Source: Ceratopteris richardii (lineage: Eukaryota > Streptophyta > Polypodiopsida > Polypodiales > Pteridaceae). Taken from it: DNA of 64,000 nt. The notes under the pieces were generated by a model, which was given only the letters and a program-made list of their open reading frames with translations, did not search any database and had not been told where the DNA came from. The translations under genes were made by a program, and so were the position numbers. The stretch is taken from assembly GCA_020310875.1 (NCBI GenBank), contig MU260055.1, positions 617,001 through 681,000 of the forward strand, read 5' to 3'. The first letter of the stretch is position 1; each line of letters opens with the position of its first letter. Below, one piece after another: positions 21,107 through 31,209 of this stretch.

Positions 21107-22330
21107 GTGCAGATAGCTTCTGAGGATTCTGAAGCTACCGTTCGAGAGGAGGTGCTGGAATTCCCTCTGCAAAGTGTGACTAAAGCAAAAGTCCATTGGT
21201 TCAGAGAAGATCAACCGGCAGGGGATTATTTGTTTCTAGTGACCATCAAAATCAATGACATTAATCGCATTGATATTGAAGAGGAAGTGAGACTCATCCA
21301 TCAGCACTTTTGTTTTCCCAACATGCATCGATACACTCCTCCACAAAAGATCATTGTGAAAATGCTATCACATGCTATAAAACAATTTGGAAACCAAGTC
21401 AATATGACTCCATACATTCAAGAATGGCTATTCAAGGCAAAGAAGCAGTGGAATCACAAGAAGCTTTTAAATGGAAGTGTTGCCTTGACTATATTGATAT
21501 ATCATGCCTTGGGCATTAGAGATCATTTAAAAGAGATGTCATCATTTGAAGCAATGGCCAAGTATGCAAAGATTGCCACAGTTTCCAGAAAGAAGAAGGG
21601 ATTCAAGATCATTGAGGAAGTAGAAACAAGCTCCCAACCTAGAATGAGAGGTACCAAAAGGCTAAGGGAAATGATGCAAGCAGAAGCAGAAGTTCCAACT
21701 ACCAAGAGGGCACATGTACTTTCAAGGATGAGACTTGAAGACGATCAACCTATTACGGAAGAAGAATTGACAAGAGCAATGGAAGCTACCCAGCAGTATA
21801 CCGAAGGACAGGTAAACCTCTCCGTGCAAGGGCATCACTACCAACAAGAACACCAAGACTTGGAGCAAAGAAAGAGGTTGACCAAAGTCCATAGATACAG
21901 GGAATTGGGATTAATAAGCTCAAGCTCATCATCAGATGCGCAAGAAGAACAGGAAACCTCCATGTTGAATGTAGACATTCGAAGTGATTCCAAGGATGAT
22001 GAACAATGGGAGGAGTTAAATCAAGTGAACGAGGATGTAGGCATGGAAGGAATGAAGGAAGATCAAATGCCAATAAACTCCTTCAAGGACACGACAAGGA
22101 AGGAAGTGTCTCAAGAGGAGGTACATGTTATCAAATTTAATGAAGCATCTAATATCCAAATCAAAGAGACTCTGCTAGTGGGAGAAATATGGTTCAAGAA
22201 CCCCAAGAAGGAAAAAGTGGAAAATACAGTTGAAGAATCAGAACCCTTTCCACCAATAAGGGTAGTGGCAGAACCCTCTCCAATGGATGTCACATATCAA
22301 GGGAGTGCCACAAAGTCTGTTACTACATAA
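21107..22330 (+). CDS. G1 accessory ORF, N-terminal and middle parts (open frame)
   Basis: An open frame of 407 codons. Residues about 20-150 form a globular region: KVHWFREDQPAGDYLFLV, then IHQHFCFPNMHRYTPPQKI, QEWLFKAKKQWNHKK and SVALTILIYHALGI. The same skeleton (H-F-x-FP...R-x-T-x-P-x-K...W...W...LTxIIYxxL) occurs in G2 at 50.7-50.97 kb. It resembles the plant-transposon accessory-protein type found in large gypsy elements, but I cannot assign a named family with certainty. After it come a basic stretch, the block GQVNLSVQGHHYQ shared with G3, a Ser/acidic region, and IRVVAEPSPMD near the end, also shared with G3. No signal peptide or membrane segment is seen, so an envelope role is unlikely. 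It belongs to a fossil element. Confidence 0.75.
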   Translation: MQIASEDSEATVREEVLEFPLQSVTKAKVHWFREDQPAGDYLFLVTIKINDINRIDIEEEVRLIHQHFCFPNMHRYTPPQKIIVKMLSHAIKQFGNQVNMTPYIQEWLFKAKKQWNHKKLLNGSVALTILIYHALGIRDHLKEMSSFEAMAKYAKIATVSRKKKGFKIIEEVETSSQPRMRGTKRLREMMQAEAEVPTTKRAHVLSRMRLEDDQPITEEELTRAMEATQQYTEGQVNLSVQGHHYQQEHQDLEQRKRLTKVHRYRELGLISSSSSSDAQEEQETSMLNVDIRSDSKDDEQWEELNQVNEDVGMEGMKEDQMPINSFKDTTRKEVSQEEVHVIKFNEASNIQIKETLLVGEIWFKNPKKEKVENTVEESEPFPPIRVVAEPSPMDVTYQGSATKSVTT

Positions 22331-22955
22331 GAGGAAAGAAAAGAACATGAAGTATAGCTCCAAATAAGGTAACCACATAACGAGACCATACACATGGAGC
22401 AAGGGAAAGATGTACGAATAGGGGAAGCTCCAAGCATCCCAAAAACATGGTTAAATGTGGTTGTCGCTTAGCTCAAGCCAGTAGTACAACAGGTGATACA
22501 GACTGCCATGGACACCCAACAACTAATGCTGGAGTTTGATGCTGACTAGGACAAGACAATGAGGGAAAAGAATCAACTTCAAGAGATAGATGAGAATCTA
22601 TATGACCAATTAAGTCAAACACAAAAGCTAATAGTAGAGAAAGAGGAAGAAGTCCAAGAAACCAAGCATCGATGCAACTCACTAGAAGCGGAAAATCAGA
22701 AGCTAAAAGAACAATTGAAAGAACTATAGAGAAAATATGAGGCTAGTGAAGCCAAGAAAACACGAATGAATGCCGGAAGGAAAATCCTTGAATCGCAAAT
22801 CAAAGTATACATGGATGAAGCACATAACCTATGAAACAGGAACAAGGAGCTTATGACAGCCCTTTTATGCAATCAATCGATAGAAGCTCTAGAAGTACCA
22901 GAGAAAGACACACGAGCATTGGAGGAAAGGATAGCAAAGTATGAAGATTTGCATG
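22331..22955 (+). mobile_element. G1 accessory ORF, coiled-coil part
   Basis: The reading is rich in Glu, Lys, Gln and Leu in heptad-like order (EKNQLQEIDENLYDQLSQTQK in parts near 22570; LEAENQKLKEQLKEL near 22690), followed by MTALLCNQSIEALE near 22853, which matches G3 near 54955 (MNSILLNQPLESID). At about 22955 it switches to copia RNase H within one open frame (22853-23203). The end of the accessory protein is therefore not present here. Confidence 0.7.
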
Positions 22956-23496
22956 CTTTTTTTGACTCTGATTGGGCTGGTTGCTATGACACTCGTGTGT
23001 CCACTAGTGGCTTTTGCTTCATGCTTGGTAGCTCATGTATATCTTGGTTGAGCAAGAAGCAGCCTACTGTGGCCACTTTCAGTTGTGAGGCTGAGTATAG
23101 GGTAGCTTTCAGAATGACTATTGAGTGTGTGTGGCTCAGATGCCTTATGGATGATTTGGGTGTTGGTCAGTCTTCTGCCACCACCATCTTCACTGACAGT
23201 TAGAGCGCATTGGCAGTTGCGAGGAACTCTGTGTTCCATGCTCACACCAAGCACATTGAGGTGCATTATCATTATGTCAGGGAGAGGTTCTCTACTGGGG
23301 AGATCAGCTTGGCATATGTGCCCACGCAGGAGAACATTGCAGAACTTTTCACGAAGGCTCTACCTAGGTAGAGGTTTGAAGCTTTCCGCAAAGCTTTGGG
23401 CTTACTTCATTTTGTGGAGTGATTTCCACATAGCTTGGCACTTCCTTATACATGAGTGCCAGCTACTTGTTCACCACATCACTCCCAGGGGGGATT
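22956..23496 (+). mobile_element. Copia RNase H and 3' end (C1 family)
   Basis: Plus strand RNase H: FDSDWAGCYDTRVSTSGFC near 22960, SWLSKKQPTVATFSCEAEY near 23045, then HTKHIEVHYHYVRER near 23245, AYVPTQENIAELFTKALPR near 23310 and KALGLLHF near 23390. This is the usual copia C-terminus. A polypurine tract (CCCAGGGGGGATTT, about 23484-23496) and an LTR follow. It belongs to the same family as the copy at 25.8-26.37 kb. Confidence 0.85.
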
Positions 23497-23725
23497 TGTT
23501 GATATATTTAGGTAGTGATGTGTGTGAACACTCTAGGACTACCGGGGCACTTTTTTCCCTCTTTAGGAGGTTTTTTCCCTCTGCTTGGATATATGCCTAT
23601 TGCCCTAATGGGCTACTTATCTTTGTACATTCTCTAATAATACATTCACTATTGTGTGTTGTGCTCCAAGCTTCTTCTCCTTCCTTGTGCTGTTTGCATG
23701 CTTCCGCAGACGTCTATCTCCAACA
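23497..23725 (+). mobile_element. C1-family LTR (shared, left copy)
   Basis: A 229-bp LTR beginning TGTTGATATATTTAGG and ending CTATCTCCAACA, so the ends form the TGTTG...CAACA inverted repeat. It is preceded by a polypurine tract and RNase H end on the left and followed immediately by same-family integrase on the right. It therefore serves as the 3' LTR of the left piece and the left LTR of the right piece. The second copy is 26372-26603, roughly 80-85% identical by eye. Confidence 0.85.
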
Positions 23726-26371
23726 AAAAAGTGATTCAGTTTGAGCTACTCAGAAATTACAGCTTGTTCACAGTAATGTATTTGGACCTATGTAGACACC
23801 TTCTTTTGGTAACTATCTTTACTTCGTGACTTTCATTGATAATTTTTCTAGGCATGCATGGGTATATCCATTGAAAGCAAAGTCTGAAGTGTTTACGTGA
23901 TTCAAACAGTTTTTGGTTTTGGCTAAAAATTTATCAACATGTGAAATGGACACCCTCCATTCTGATCGAGGGAGGGAATATATGTCTTCTAACTTTAATG
24001 CATTTCTAGCTAAATGTGGGATAAAACATCAGTGTACAGTGTTGTATACACCTCAATAGAGTGGATTGTCTAAAAGGAAGAACACTCATTCAAAGATATG
24101 GTGAGATGTATGGTCAAGAGTCAGGCTTTACCACATAATTTCTTGCTTGAGGTTGTTATGTGTGCAGCATATGTGCTTAACAGGTTTCCCACTAAAGCAT
24201 TGCAATATATCACTCCATATGAGGCTTGGCATGGTTGCAAGCCATCTATCGCTCACCTGTGTGTCTTTTCTTGTCAGGCATATTCATTAGTGCTTGAACA
24301 ACAACGCAAGAAAATTGGATGATAAAGTAATGAAACATATTTTTGTTGGGTACAGTTTTGAAAGCAAAGGCTATCATTTGTATCATCCAAAGACTAAACA
24401 CATTTTGGTTAGCCGTGATGTTGTTTTTGTGGAAGATTATATTTAGCCATTACTTTCATGTACTAAGGAGACATCGGTTAGCTCCAAAGATGTGTATGAC
24501 ACTTTATTGCCTCTTTTCACAGGTGGACAGTCTGATGTTGGTCCAAATGAGACAATTTCTCAGTCTTTACAGGTATCACATGATGATGAAGATTATTCAA
24601 TTTTTGGTTGCACATTTACATGATGCACTTTTGATGAGAGAATTCATATAGAGGAGGCAAAGACTATGGCTAAATGCCTGGTGCAAACTTTGTGAGATAG
24701 CAAATTAGATGCACCTTTTTCATATCGTATTCGTTCAAGCTCTCATAGTGCTTTTTTTGCATCAAATTGCTATTCTATGGCTGCCTCTAGTCTTTGTGAT
24801 GAGAATGAGCTTGTTTGTTTGAAAAAGCACAAAATTAAAAAAATTGGATGGCTGGTATGCAATAAGAATATGATGTTATTATGAAAAATGGTACCTATCC
24901 TTTATATCACTTGCCTCCTAGAAAGAAGCCCATTGGCACTAAGTGGGTGGGTATACAAGATGAAGTGTAAGCCTGATAGAATAGTTGACAAGTATAAAGC
25001 TAGGCTTGTTGCAAAGGGTTATGCTCAAGAAAGAGGCATTGATTTTGATGAGACCTTTGCTCCTACATGTTGAATGACTATTGTTCATAGCATATGTGCA
25101 CTTGCACCTCATAATGGTTGGAATGTGCATCAATTGGACATTAAAATTGCATTTCTAAATGGTGACTTGCATGAAGAAGTGTATGTTTTTCAGCCCAGTG
25201 GTTTTGTGTAGAAAGGGCATGAACACAAAGTGTGCAGTGCTTGGTATGAAAAGATACATGCCTACCTTATTACACATGGTTTTGAGAATAGTCCAACTGA
25301 GAGCACCTTATATGTTAAGAATGCAAATGATGTACTTCTGATTATTGTTGTCTATGTTGATGACATGCTGCTCACTAGTCCTCATGAGAAGAATATTTTT
25401 GAGTTTAAGGCTAATTTGCATGCCTCATTTGAGATGTCAGATTTGGGGCATTTGCATCATTATTTGGGCATTTAATTTATGAAAGTTGATGGCTGAATAG
25501 CTTTGTGTAAAACAAAATATATTGACACATTATTGCCACATTTTGGCCTTGAAGACTGCAAACATATTGCCACTCCTATGGAAACAGGTTTATGGTTGAG
25601 CCTTCATGATGCTAGAGATGCATTTGATGGTGTTCTCTATCAATCGGATGTTGGATGCTTGATTTACTTATGCATTACTTAGCCAGATATTGAGTTTGAT
25701 ATCTCATAGGTATGAGTAGGTTTATGCATTGTGTAGGTGTCAAGCATTGGCAAGCGGTTAAGTGCATCTTTCGCTACTTGAGTGGTACCCAACTACTTGG
25801 ATTGTTTTATCTCAATGGGGGATCACTATCATGCTTTTTTTATTTTGATTAGGCTGGTTGCTATGACACTCATGTGTCCACTAGTGGTTTTTGCTTCATG
25901 CTTGGTAGCTCATACATATCCTAGTTGAGCAAGAAGCAATCTACTGTGTCCACTTCTAGTTGTGAGGCTGAGTAAAGGACAGCTTTCACAGTGATTATTG
26001 AGTGTGTGTGGCTCATATGCCTTATGGTTGATTTGGGTGTTGGTAAGTCTTCTGCCACCACTATCTTCGCTAACAATCATAGCGCATTGGCAGTTGCGAG
26101 GAACCCTATGTTTCATGCTCGCATTAAGCACATTGAGGTGCACTATCATTATGTTAGGAAGAGGATCTCTATTGGAGTGATTATTTTGGCATATGTGCCC
26201 ACACATGGGAACATTGCAAAAATTTTCACAAAGGCTCTGCCTAGGGAGAAGTTGAAGCTTTCCACAAAGCTTTGGGATTACTTCCTTTTGTGGATTGATT
26301 CCACATAGCTTGGCACTTCCTTATACATGAGTGCCGGTTCCTTGTTCACCACATCACTCCCAAGGGGGATT
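23726..26371 (+). mobile_element. Copia C1: integrase, RT and RNase H between two LTRs
   Basis: Plus strand. Integrase: VHSNVFGPM near 23770, YFVTFIDNFSRHAWVYPLKAK near 23830-23880, LHSDRGREYMSS near 23950, then LDDKVMKHIFVGYSF near 24320. [20 protein letters not shown] near 24920, [22 protein letters not shown] near 25005, DIKIAFLNGDLHEEVY near 25140, VVYVDDMLLTSPHEKN near 25350 and FEMSDLGHLHHYLGI near 25430. RNase H: STSGFCFMLGSS near 25880 and KHIEVHYHYVRKRISIG near 26130. The polypurine tract is at about 26362-26370. It is broken in many places. The internal part starts at integrase right after the LTR, so gag and protease are not represented here. Confidence 0.85.
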
Positions 26372-26603
26372 TGTTGATATATTTAGGTAGTAATGTCTGT
26401 GAACACACTAGGATTGTCAGGGCACCTTTTTCGTTCTTTAGGAGGTTTTCTTCTCTCAGCTTGTATATAGGCCTATAACCCTAACATGTCACTTATCTTT
26501 ATACATTCTCTTGGTAATACATTGAGTATTGTGTATTTGTGCTCCAAGCTTCTTCTTCTTCCTTGTGTTTTTCGCATGCTTCCGTAAAACTCAAACTCCA
26601 ACG
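26372..26603 (+). mobile_element. C1-family LTR (right copy)
   Basis: Begins TGTTGATATATTTAGGTAGT beside the polypurine tract CAAGGGGGATT and ends near AACTCCAACG. It matches 23497-23725 along its whole length with scattered substitutions. The sequence to its right is minus-strand copia integrase/RT border. Confidence 0.82.
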
Positions 26604-26619
26604 AGCCCTCTCACCAACA

Positions 26620-28111
26620 AGTGGATCATGTAAATCTGCATTAGAAATGGAATGATTTGCATCATCATGTCAACATGTAAAGGCTAAAACATTGCCTAAT
26701 TTGGAGTAGCACTTGATACTCCACCTGTAAAAAGAGGTAGAAAAGTGTCATACATGTCTTTGGAGCTAACTGATGTCTCCTTGGTGGATGAAAGTAATTG
26801 CCGAATTGCATCTTCCACAAAAACAACATCACAGCTGAATAAAATGAGTTAAGTCTTTGGATGATACAAATGATAGCCTTTGCGTTCAGAACTTTATCCA
26901 GCAAAAATACATTTTATTGTGTTATCATCCAATTTTCTATGTTGTTGTCTAGGCATTGATGCATATAAGACACAGAGATGAGCAACACATGGCTTTCGAC
27001 CATGTCAAGCCTCATATGGAGTGATAGACCATAATGGTTCGGTAGGACACCTGTTAAGTACATATGTTGCACAGGTAATAGCCTCAAGCCAGAAGCTATG
27101 TGGTAAAGCTTGACTTGTGACCATACACCTTGCCATCTCCATGACTGACATGTTCTTACTTTCAACAACTCCATTCAGTTGAGGTGTATAAGTATTAGCC
27201 TCAGTATACACTGATGTTTTGACCCATGTTCAACCAAAAATCCATTAAAATTAGAAGATGTATTCCCCCCCTCGATCAAAATAGAGGGTGTCCATTTTAC
27301 ATGCTGATAGATTTTTAGCCAAAAGCAAAAAAATTTTGAATCACATAAACACTTTGGACTTTGCTTTCAATGGATACACCCATGCATGCCTAGAAAAAAT
27401 CATCAATAAAATTCATGAAGTAAAGGTAGTCCCCAAAAGAGGTGTCTACATAGGACCACAAACATCAATGTGAACAAGCTGCAATTTTTTGAGTAGCTCA
27501 AACTAAACAATCTTTTGGGAAAGAAGGAACGCTGCATTTCGCCCATAATATATCCTTCACAAACATGTTTACAATGGCCTCAAGTTTGGGTAGAGAGCAC
27601 ACCATTTCATATTTTTACAGGCATAGCAAACTGGCATAATTCAGATGACCATAGTGTGCATGTCAAAGCTTTGCCTTTGACATAGCCTGAGAATCTTTAA
27701 ATGCATATGTTGACTCATTCACAATATTTGCATAATCTATGAGCTTATACAACCCATGACATAAAATGCTAGAAGCAATAATAACATCCCCATTTCACAG
27801 CTCATGAATTGTACATGTGTCATCAATAAATTTCACAACCAAGCCGATCTTGGCTAATGCTAGAACTGATAATAGATTTTTCTTCATCCCTTGCACAAAC
27901 AAAGCACCTGACAATGTGAAAGAACTACCATCAGTAGTAGTCAAAATGATCTTACCAACTCCCATTACATGATAAGAGAATTCGTTAGCATATGTGATAG
28001 TATTCCCTATAGGAGTAGGCTCGAGTGAATTGAAGAAATTGCACCGCGAGGTAATATGTTTGGTTGCCCCACTTTGAAAGTACCAAACATCTCAGTCTAT
28101 TAGAGACATAT
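26620..28111 (-). mobile_element. Copia C3: protease and integrase (left half)
   Basis: Minus strand from 28111 leftward: protease start DVWYFQSGATKHIT near 28085, gag-pre-integrase hinge near 27540-27700, integrase with HACMGVSIESKVQ-like and DRGGEY-like residues near 27290-27400, GVVESKNMSVMEMARCMVTSQ near 27130, SFWLEAITCATYVLNRCPT near 27080, and an integrase end near 26700-26900. It is the same family as C1 but in the opposite orientation. Its gag continues beyond the inserted C2 at 35688-36010. It is broken in many places. Confidence 0.82.
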
Positions 28112-28404
28112 TGTTACTGTTAGTGTCCATGTAAAAGGACAAATGGCTACTGGACACTTTTGTATATGTTCTTTAATAAAACATATAGTGGCCTAGTCAG
28201 TCATAGACTCTAAGTCTGACCGTGTTTGTACAACCTAAGAAATTTTTTTCATGGTTTGTGTACTATGTGTTTTTTGTGTATTCTACACCCCCTGTGTAGA
28301 GTATTGTGCGTGGTGCTAGAGTTCCAGTTTCTACAATAAGGGTATTGCTATAGAGCTCTCGAGAAGGAGAGTCAACCATCATGCATTGCGAAAAAAATAC
28401 TTCA
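28112..28404 (+). mobile_element. C2 5' LTR
   Basis: 293 bp, TGTTACTGTTAG...ATACTTCA. It has an exact shared block (ACACTTTTGTATATGTTCTT and on to AATAAAACATATAG) with the right LTR. A run at 28360-28374 (GAGCTCTCGAGAAGGAGAG) is also unchanged between the two. Confidence 0.85.
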
Positions 28405-28540
28405 CTATATTAGAGCATTTCAATATAAAGCTTCATTCTTTTTGTGCGAGTGAAGCAAGCACCTGCCTGCCCACCTAAGGCTGATGCACCAAAGAAATAC
28501 TTCACTAGTATCAGAGCATTTTGATGCAAAGCTTCATGCA
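28405..28540 (+). repeat. C2 primer-site region, duplicated in tandem
   Basis: Just inside the 5' LTR is TATATTAGAGCATTT, a decayed version of the tRNA-Met primer site TGGTATCAGAGC. About 102 bp later a second copy reads TAGTATCAGAGCATTTTGATG, within a repeated block AAATACTTCACTA...AAAGCTTCAT (28391-28437 and 28494-28537). The LTR edge and primer site have thus been duplicated locally. Confidence 0.75.
28430..28490 (+). repeat. Direct repeat, left copy (pair with 30502-30558)
   Basis: CTTCATTCTTTTTGTGCGAG followed by TGAAGCAAGCACCTGCCTGCCCA recurs at 30502-30558 (CTTCATTCCTTTTGGCCGAG and so on), about 85% alike. The two copies bracket the small non-autonomous LTR element, so the repeat may predate or accompany that insertion. 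Confidence 0.75.
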
Positions 28541-28629
28541 AGAAGCTAACAATTATGACCACCACGTGCTAGAGAGATGACTCTCCTCCCAACCTTATGC
28601 CTGTATATACAACTGCTCAAATCAATGAG

Positions 28630-28805
28630 GACCACAATTGTAACTAGAGTCCACAAGCGCATGTGCAATCTCCTCCACTCCTTTCATATCTTCCACTAGA
28701 GTCTACTAAATCTCCTCCACTCCTTTCATATCTTCCACTAGAGTCTACTAATGGATGGAGTGATCTCTACCACTGCTTTAGTACCTTCCACAAGAGTCCA
28801 CTAGT
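28630..28805 (+). repeat. 41-bp tandem repeat
   Basis: The unit ATCTCCTCCACTCCTTTCAT plus ATCTTCCACTAGAGTCTACTA is present twice in exact tandem (about 28668-28749), with diverged partial units before (from 28640) and after (to 28805, ending TTCCACAAGAGTCCACTAGT). The last diverged unit runs into the LTR-like repeat that starts near 28795. Confidence 0.85.
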
Positions 28806-30504
28806 GGTAGTTGTACTCACCTCTTGAGTTAAGTCTCTGAAGACTCAAGTTAACTCACATTAGCTTGAGTTAGAAGGCTCTAGAGCTTCTTGGGCAAAAC
28901 TCTCTCCCCATGTTCCCCGTGGGGGTTGAACCCAAGACCTCCTCCTTCACAATTTTTCATGAGACTTAACCACTAGGCTAAGTGGATCACTTGAATATGA
29001 GAGCACATGAACCTATGCTTGAGCCTATTCTTGAGATCTTTGGTCCTATAGACGAGTAACCAAACGGTATCCGATTTCAGATGTGTTTGAAGCAGTCAGA
29101 TCCCTAGACCATAGACTTACTTTATTACATTCTTTCCCCCTTGGAAAAGATTTTCGTCCTAAAAAATAAAGCTATATATAATAACCATAGGCAACCCCCG
29201 AGCCCCATGTTCTTAAACCGGAAGAACATGGTCATGTTCTAAAACTAGAAGAACATGTCTCATCTCTGTGGTGGGATCCTTGCCCAAATGATTCAAAACA
29301 CCATTCGGCTTTGCACTTTGGTAAACTGGCCAAAGTACAAAGTAGTGAATGAATAATAAGGGTGGATCTAATAACATCCGTAGCCACTTCATTATGTCTC
29401 GATGTGCGATCTCGGCACAAACATATGAAATGGATGGATTCTAATTACTAGTCCATTTTTGAGCATGACTGGTGCATGGACTTTAGTAACTAGGATGGGA
29501 TTTTTATCCCTAACAAGACTTTGAGAACTCTTGATTCACTTGAATTTGATTTGGAAAACTTGAAGTTTGGTTGACCCAAACATCTAACTTGGATGTTCGT
29601 ACAATAGTTAACTCCCATCCAACAATTACTTGATTTCACCACCCAACTTGAGGACTACTTGGTCCTAATAGGCTTGAAAATCCTATGTAAACTGTAGGAG
29701 AAAGTTTTCTATTTACTTTGGATCAACCTTACTATATCTTAACCAATTCAAACTCAAAATGAAAATCATCCAATCTTAGGAAACTTTTCTCAAAGACTTT
29801 AGCTGAAAGTTCTTGGGAATTGTCAATCGCATGAGCAATTCCTAACTTGAGTGTTCTCGAGTGTACTGAACTCTAGAAAGTCATAAGAGGTATGCTAATA
29901 ATTGGAAGCAAACTTAAATGAATAAGTCAATCTTGGACTTATCATCTTTTGAAGATTGAATAAGTTCTTGTACAGAACATCTATCTAGAATGTTTAATTT
30001 AGTTATCTAGTTCCAATCGGCTCACCCTGGACTTTTGCAAAAGGAACTAGATATTGTATCTGAGTCAATTCCAAAAGGTTTTGGAAAGTGGAAGGAAATA
30101 AGTAAAACTCTATATAACTATTTCAAACTTCTAAGATATAAACTTGCTATGAGTCAAATACTTGATGACCACTAGAGTCCACTAGTGGTAGTTGTACTCA
30201 CCTCTTGAGTTAAGTCTCTGAAGACTCAAGTTAACTCACGTTAACTTGAGTTAAAAGGCTCTAGAGCTTCTTGGGCAAAACTCTCTCCCCATGTTCCCCA
30301 TGGGGATTGAACCCAAGACCTCCTCCTTCACAACCATGAGACTTAACCACTAAGTGGATCACTTGAATATGAGAGCACACGAACTTATGCTTGAGTCTAT
30401 TCTTGAGATCTTTGGCCCTACAGACGAGTGACCAAACGGTATCCGATTTCAGATCTGTCTGAAGGAGTCGAATCCCTAGACCATAAACTTACTTTATTAC
30501 ACTT
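28795..30504 (-). mobile_element. Small non-autonomous LTR element in the C2 leader
   Basis: Two direct repeats of about 330 bp, at 28795-29126 and 30172-30504, are about 95% identical by eye and bracket 1.05 kb. Read on the minus strand, each repeat begins TGTAATAAAGTAAGTCTATG, and the left copy is directly preceded by a polypurine tract (CAAGGGGGAAAGAA, about 29127-29140), as expected for a 3' LTR. The internal part has no recognisable coding domain, so it would rely on proteins from other elements. Primer site and target duplication are not clear to me. Confidence 0.65.
29127..30171. other. Interior of the small LTR element, noncoding
   Basis: About 1 kb of AT-rich sequence without a recognisable domain or repeat. 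The only open frame of note (29232-29420, minus) shows no family features. Confidence 0.5.
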
Positions 30505-31209
30505 CATTCCTTTTGGCCGAGTGAAGCGAGCACCTGTCTGCCCATCCAAGGCTTATGACTAAGGCAGCAACCAGGGCATAGAACTTGGCATACCTTGTCA
30601 TCGAAGTCACTAAAGTCACCATTGGCACCGTTGGCTGCACACAATGGAGGACCTCGATGATCAAGGAAGACAGAGGCTCTCAATAACCCATCCCAGTATT
30701 GCTCCCCCTGAAGCTCACTTAACCGACAATCTCTTTCCACTAAGCTACTCTCTTGTGGTGTTTGAAGAAGGGGAAAGACACTATAGTAGATGTATGCTAG
30801 TTGTTCATAGGTGCTCGATAAGCCTAGTTTGCTTCTTTCGGGTAACTGGTTATATGTAGTAGAGTCAATGATTCACTATGCAGGTTATATGTTAGTACTT
30901 GCAGTTTTATACGATTTTGACACTATTCATATGCTCATTTTGTAGAGGAGGCTTTGGCAAAAATTTTCAGATTTTTTTGGTTTCGCCAACTATAGAATAG
31001 TTGATTTACTCCTTGATACACTTATTGATATGAGCACATTCACTCTCACATAATCCTTTTGGTTGGTCATTGTTGTTCATTAATCCTTTTTTTTTTGGAA
31101 GACTGTTGATTTTTTTCCCAAAATTTGACACTTGGTCATCCTCTCTTGAGCCTTAGTGGTGCCTAGACTATGCTAGCTCCATTTTAATTCTAGTCACCTC
31201 TCTATCATC
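30505..31209 (+). other. C2 leader remainder, unassigned
   Basis: After the direct repeat (30502-30558) a somewhat GC-richer stretch (30560-30740) stays open on the minus strand for 78 codons and on the plus strand (30644-30859) for 71 codons, with no recognised domain. The remainder up to the gag start is AT-rich with poly-T runs. It could be leader sequence or a captured fragment; I cannot tell. Confidence 0.4.

Noticed and set aside
21107-22330. The 407-codon frame as a host gene
   Set aside because: It follows gypsy integrase and the second protease-like domain, and shares ordered blocks with G2 and G3, so it is an element accessory ORF.
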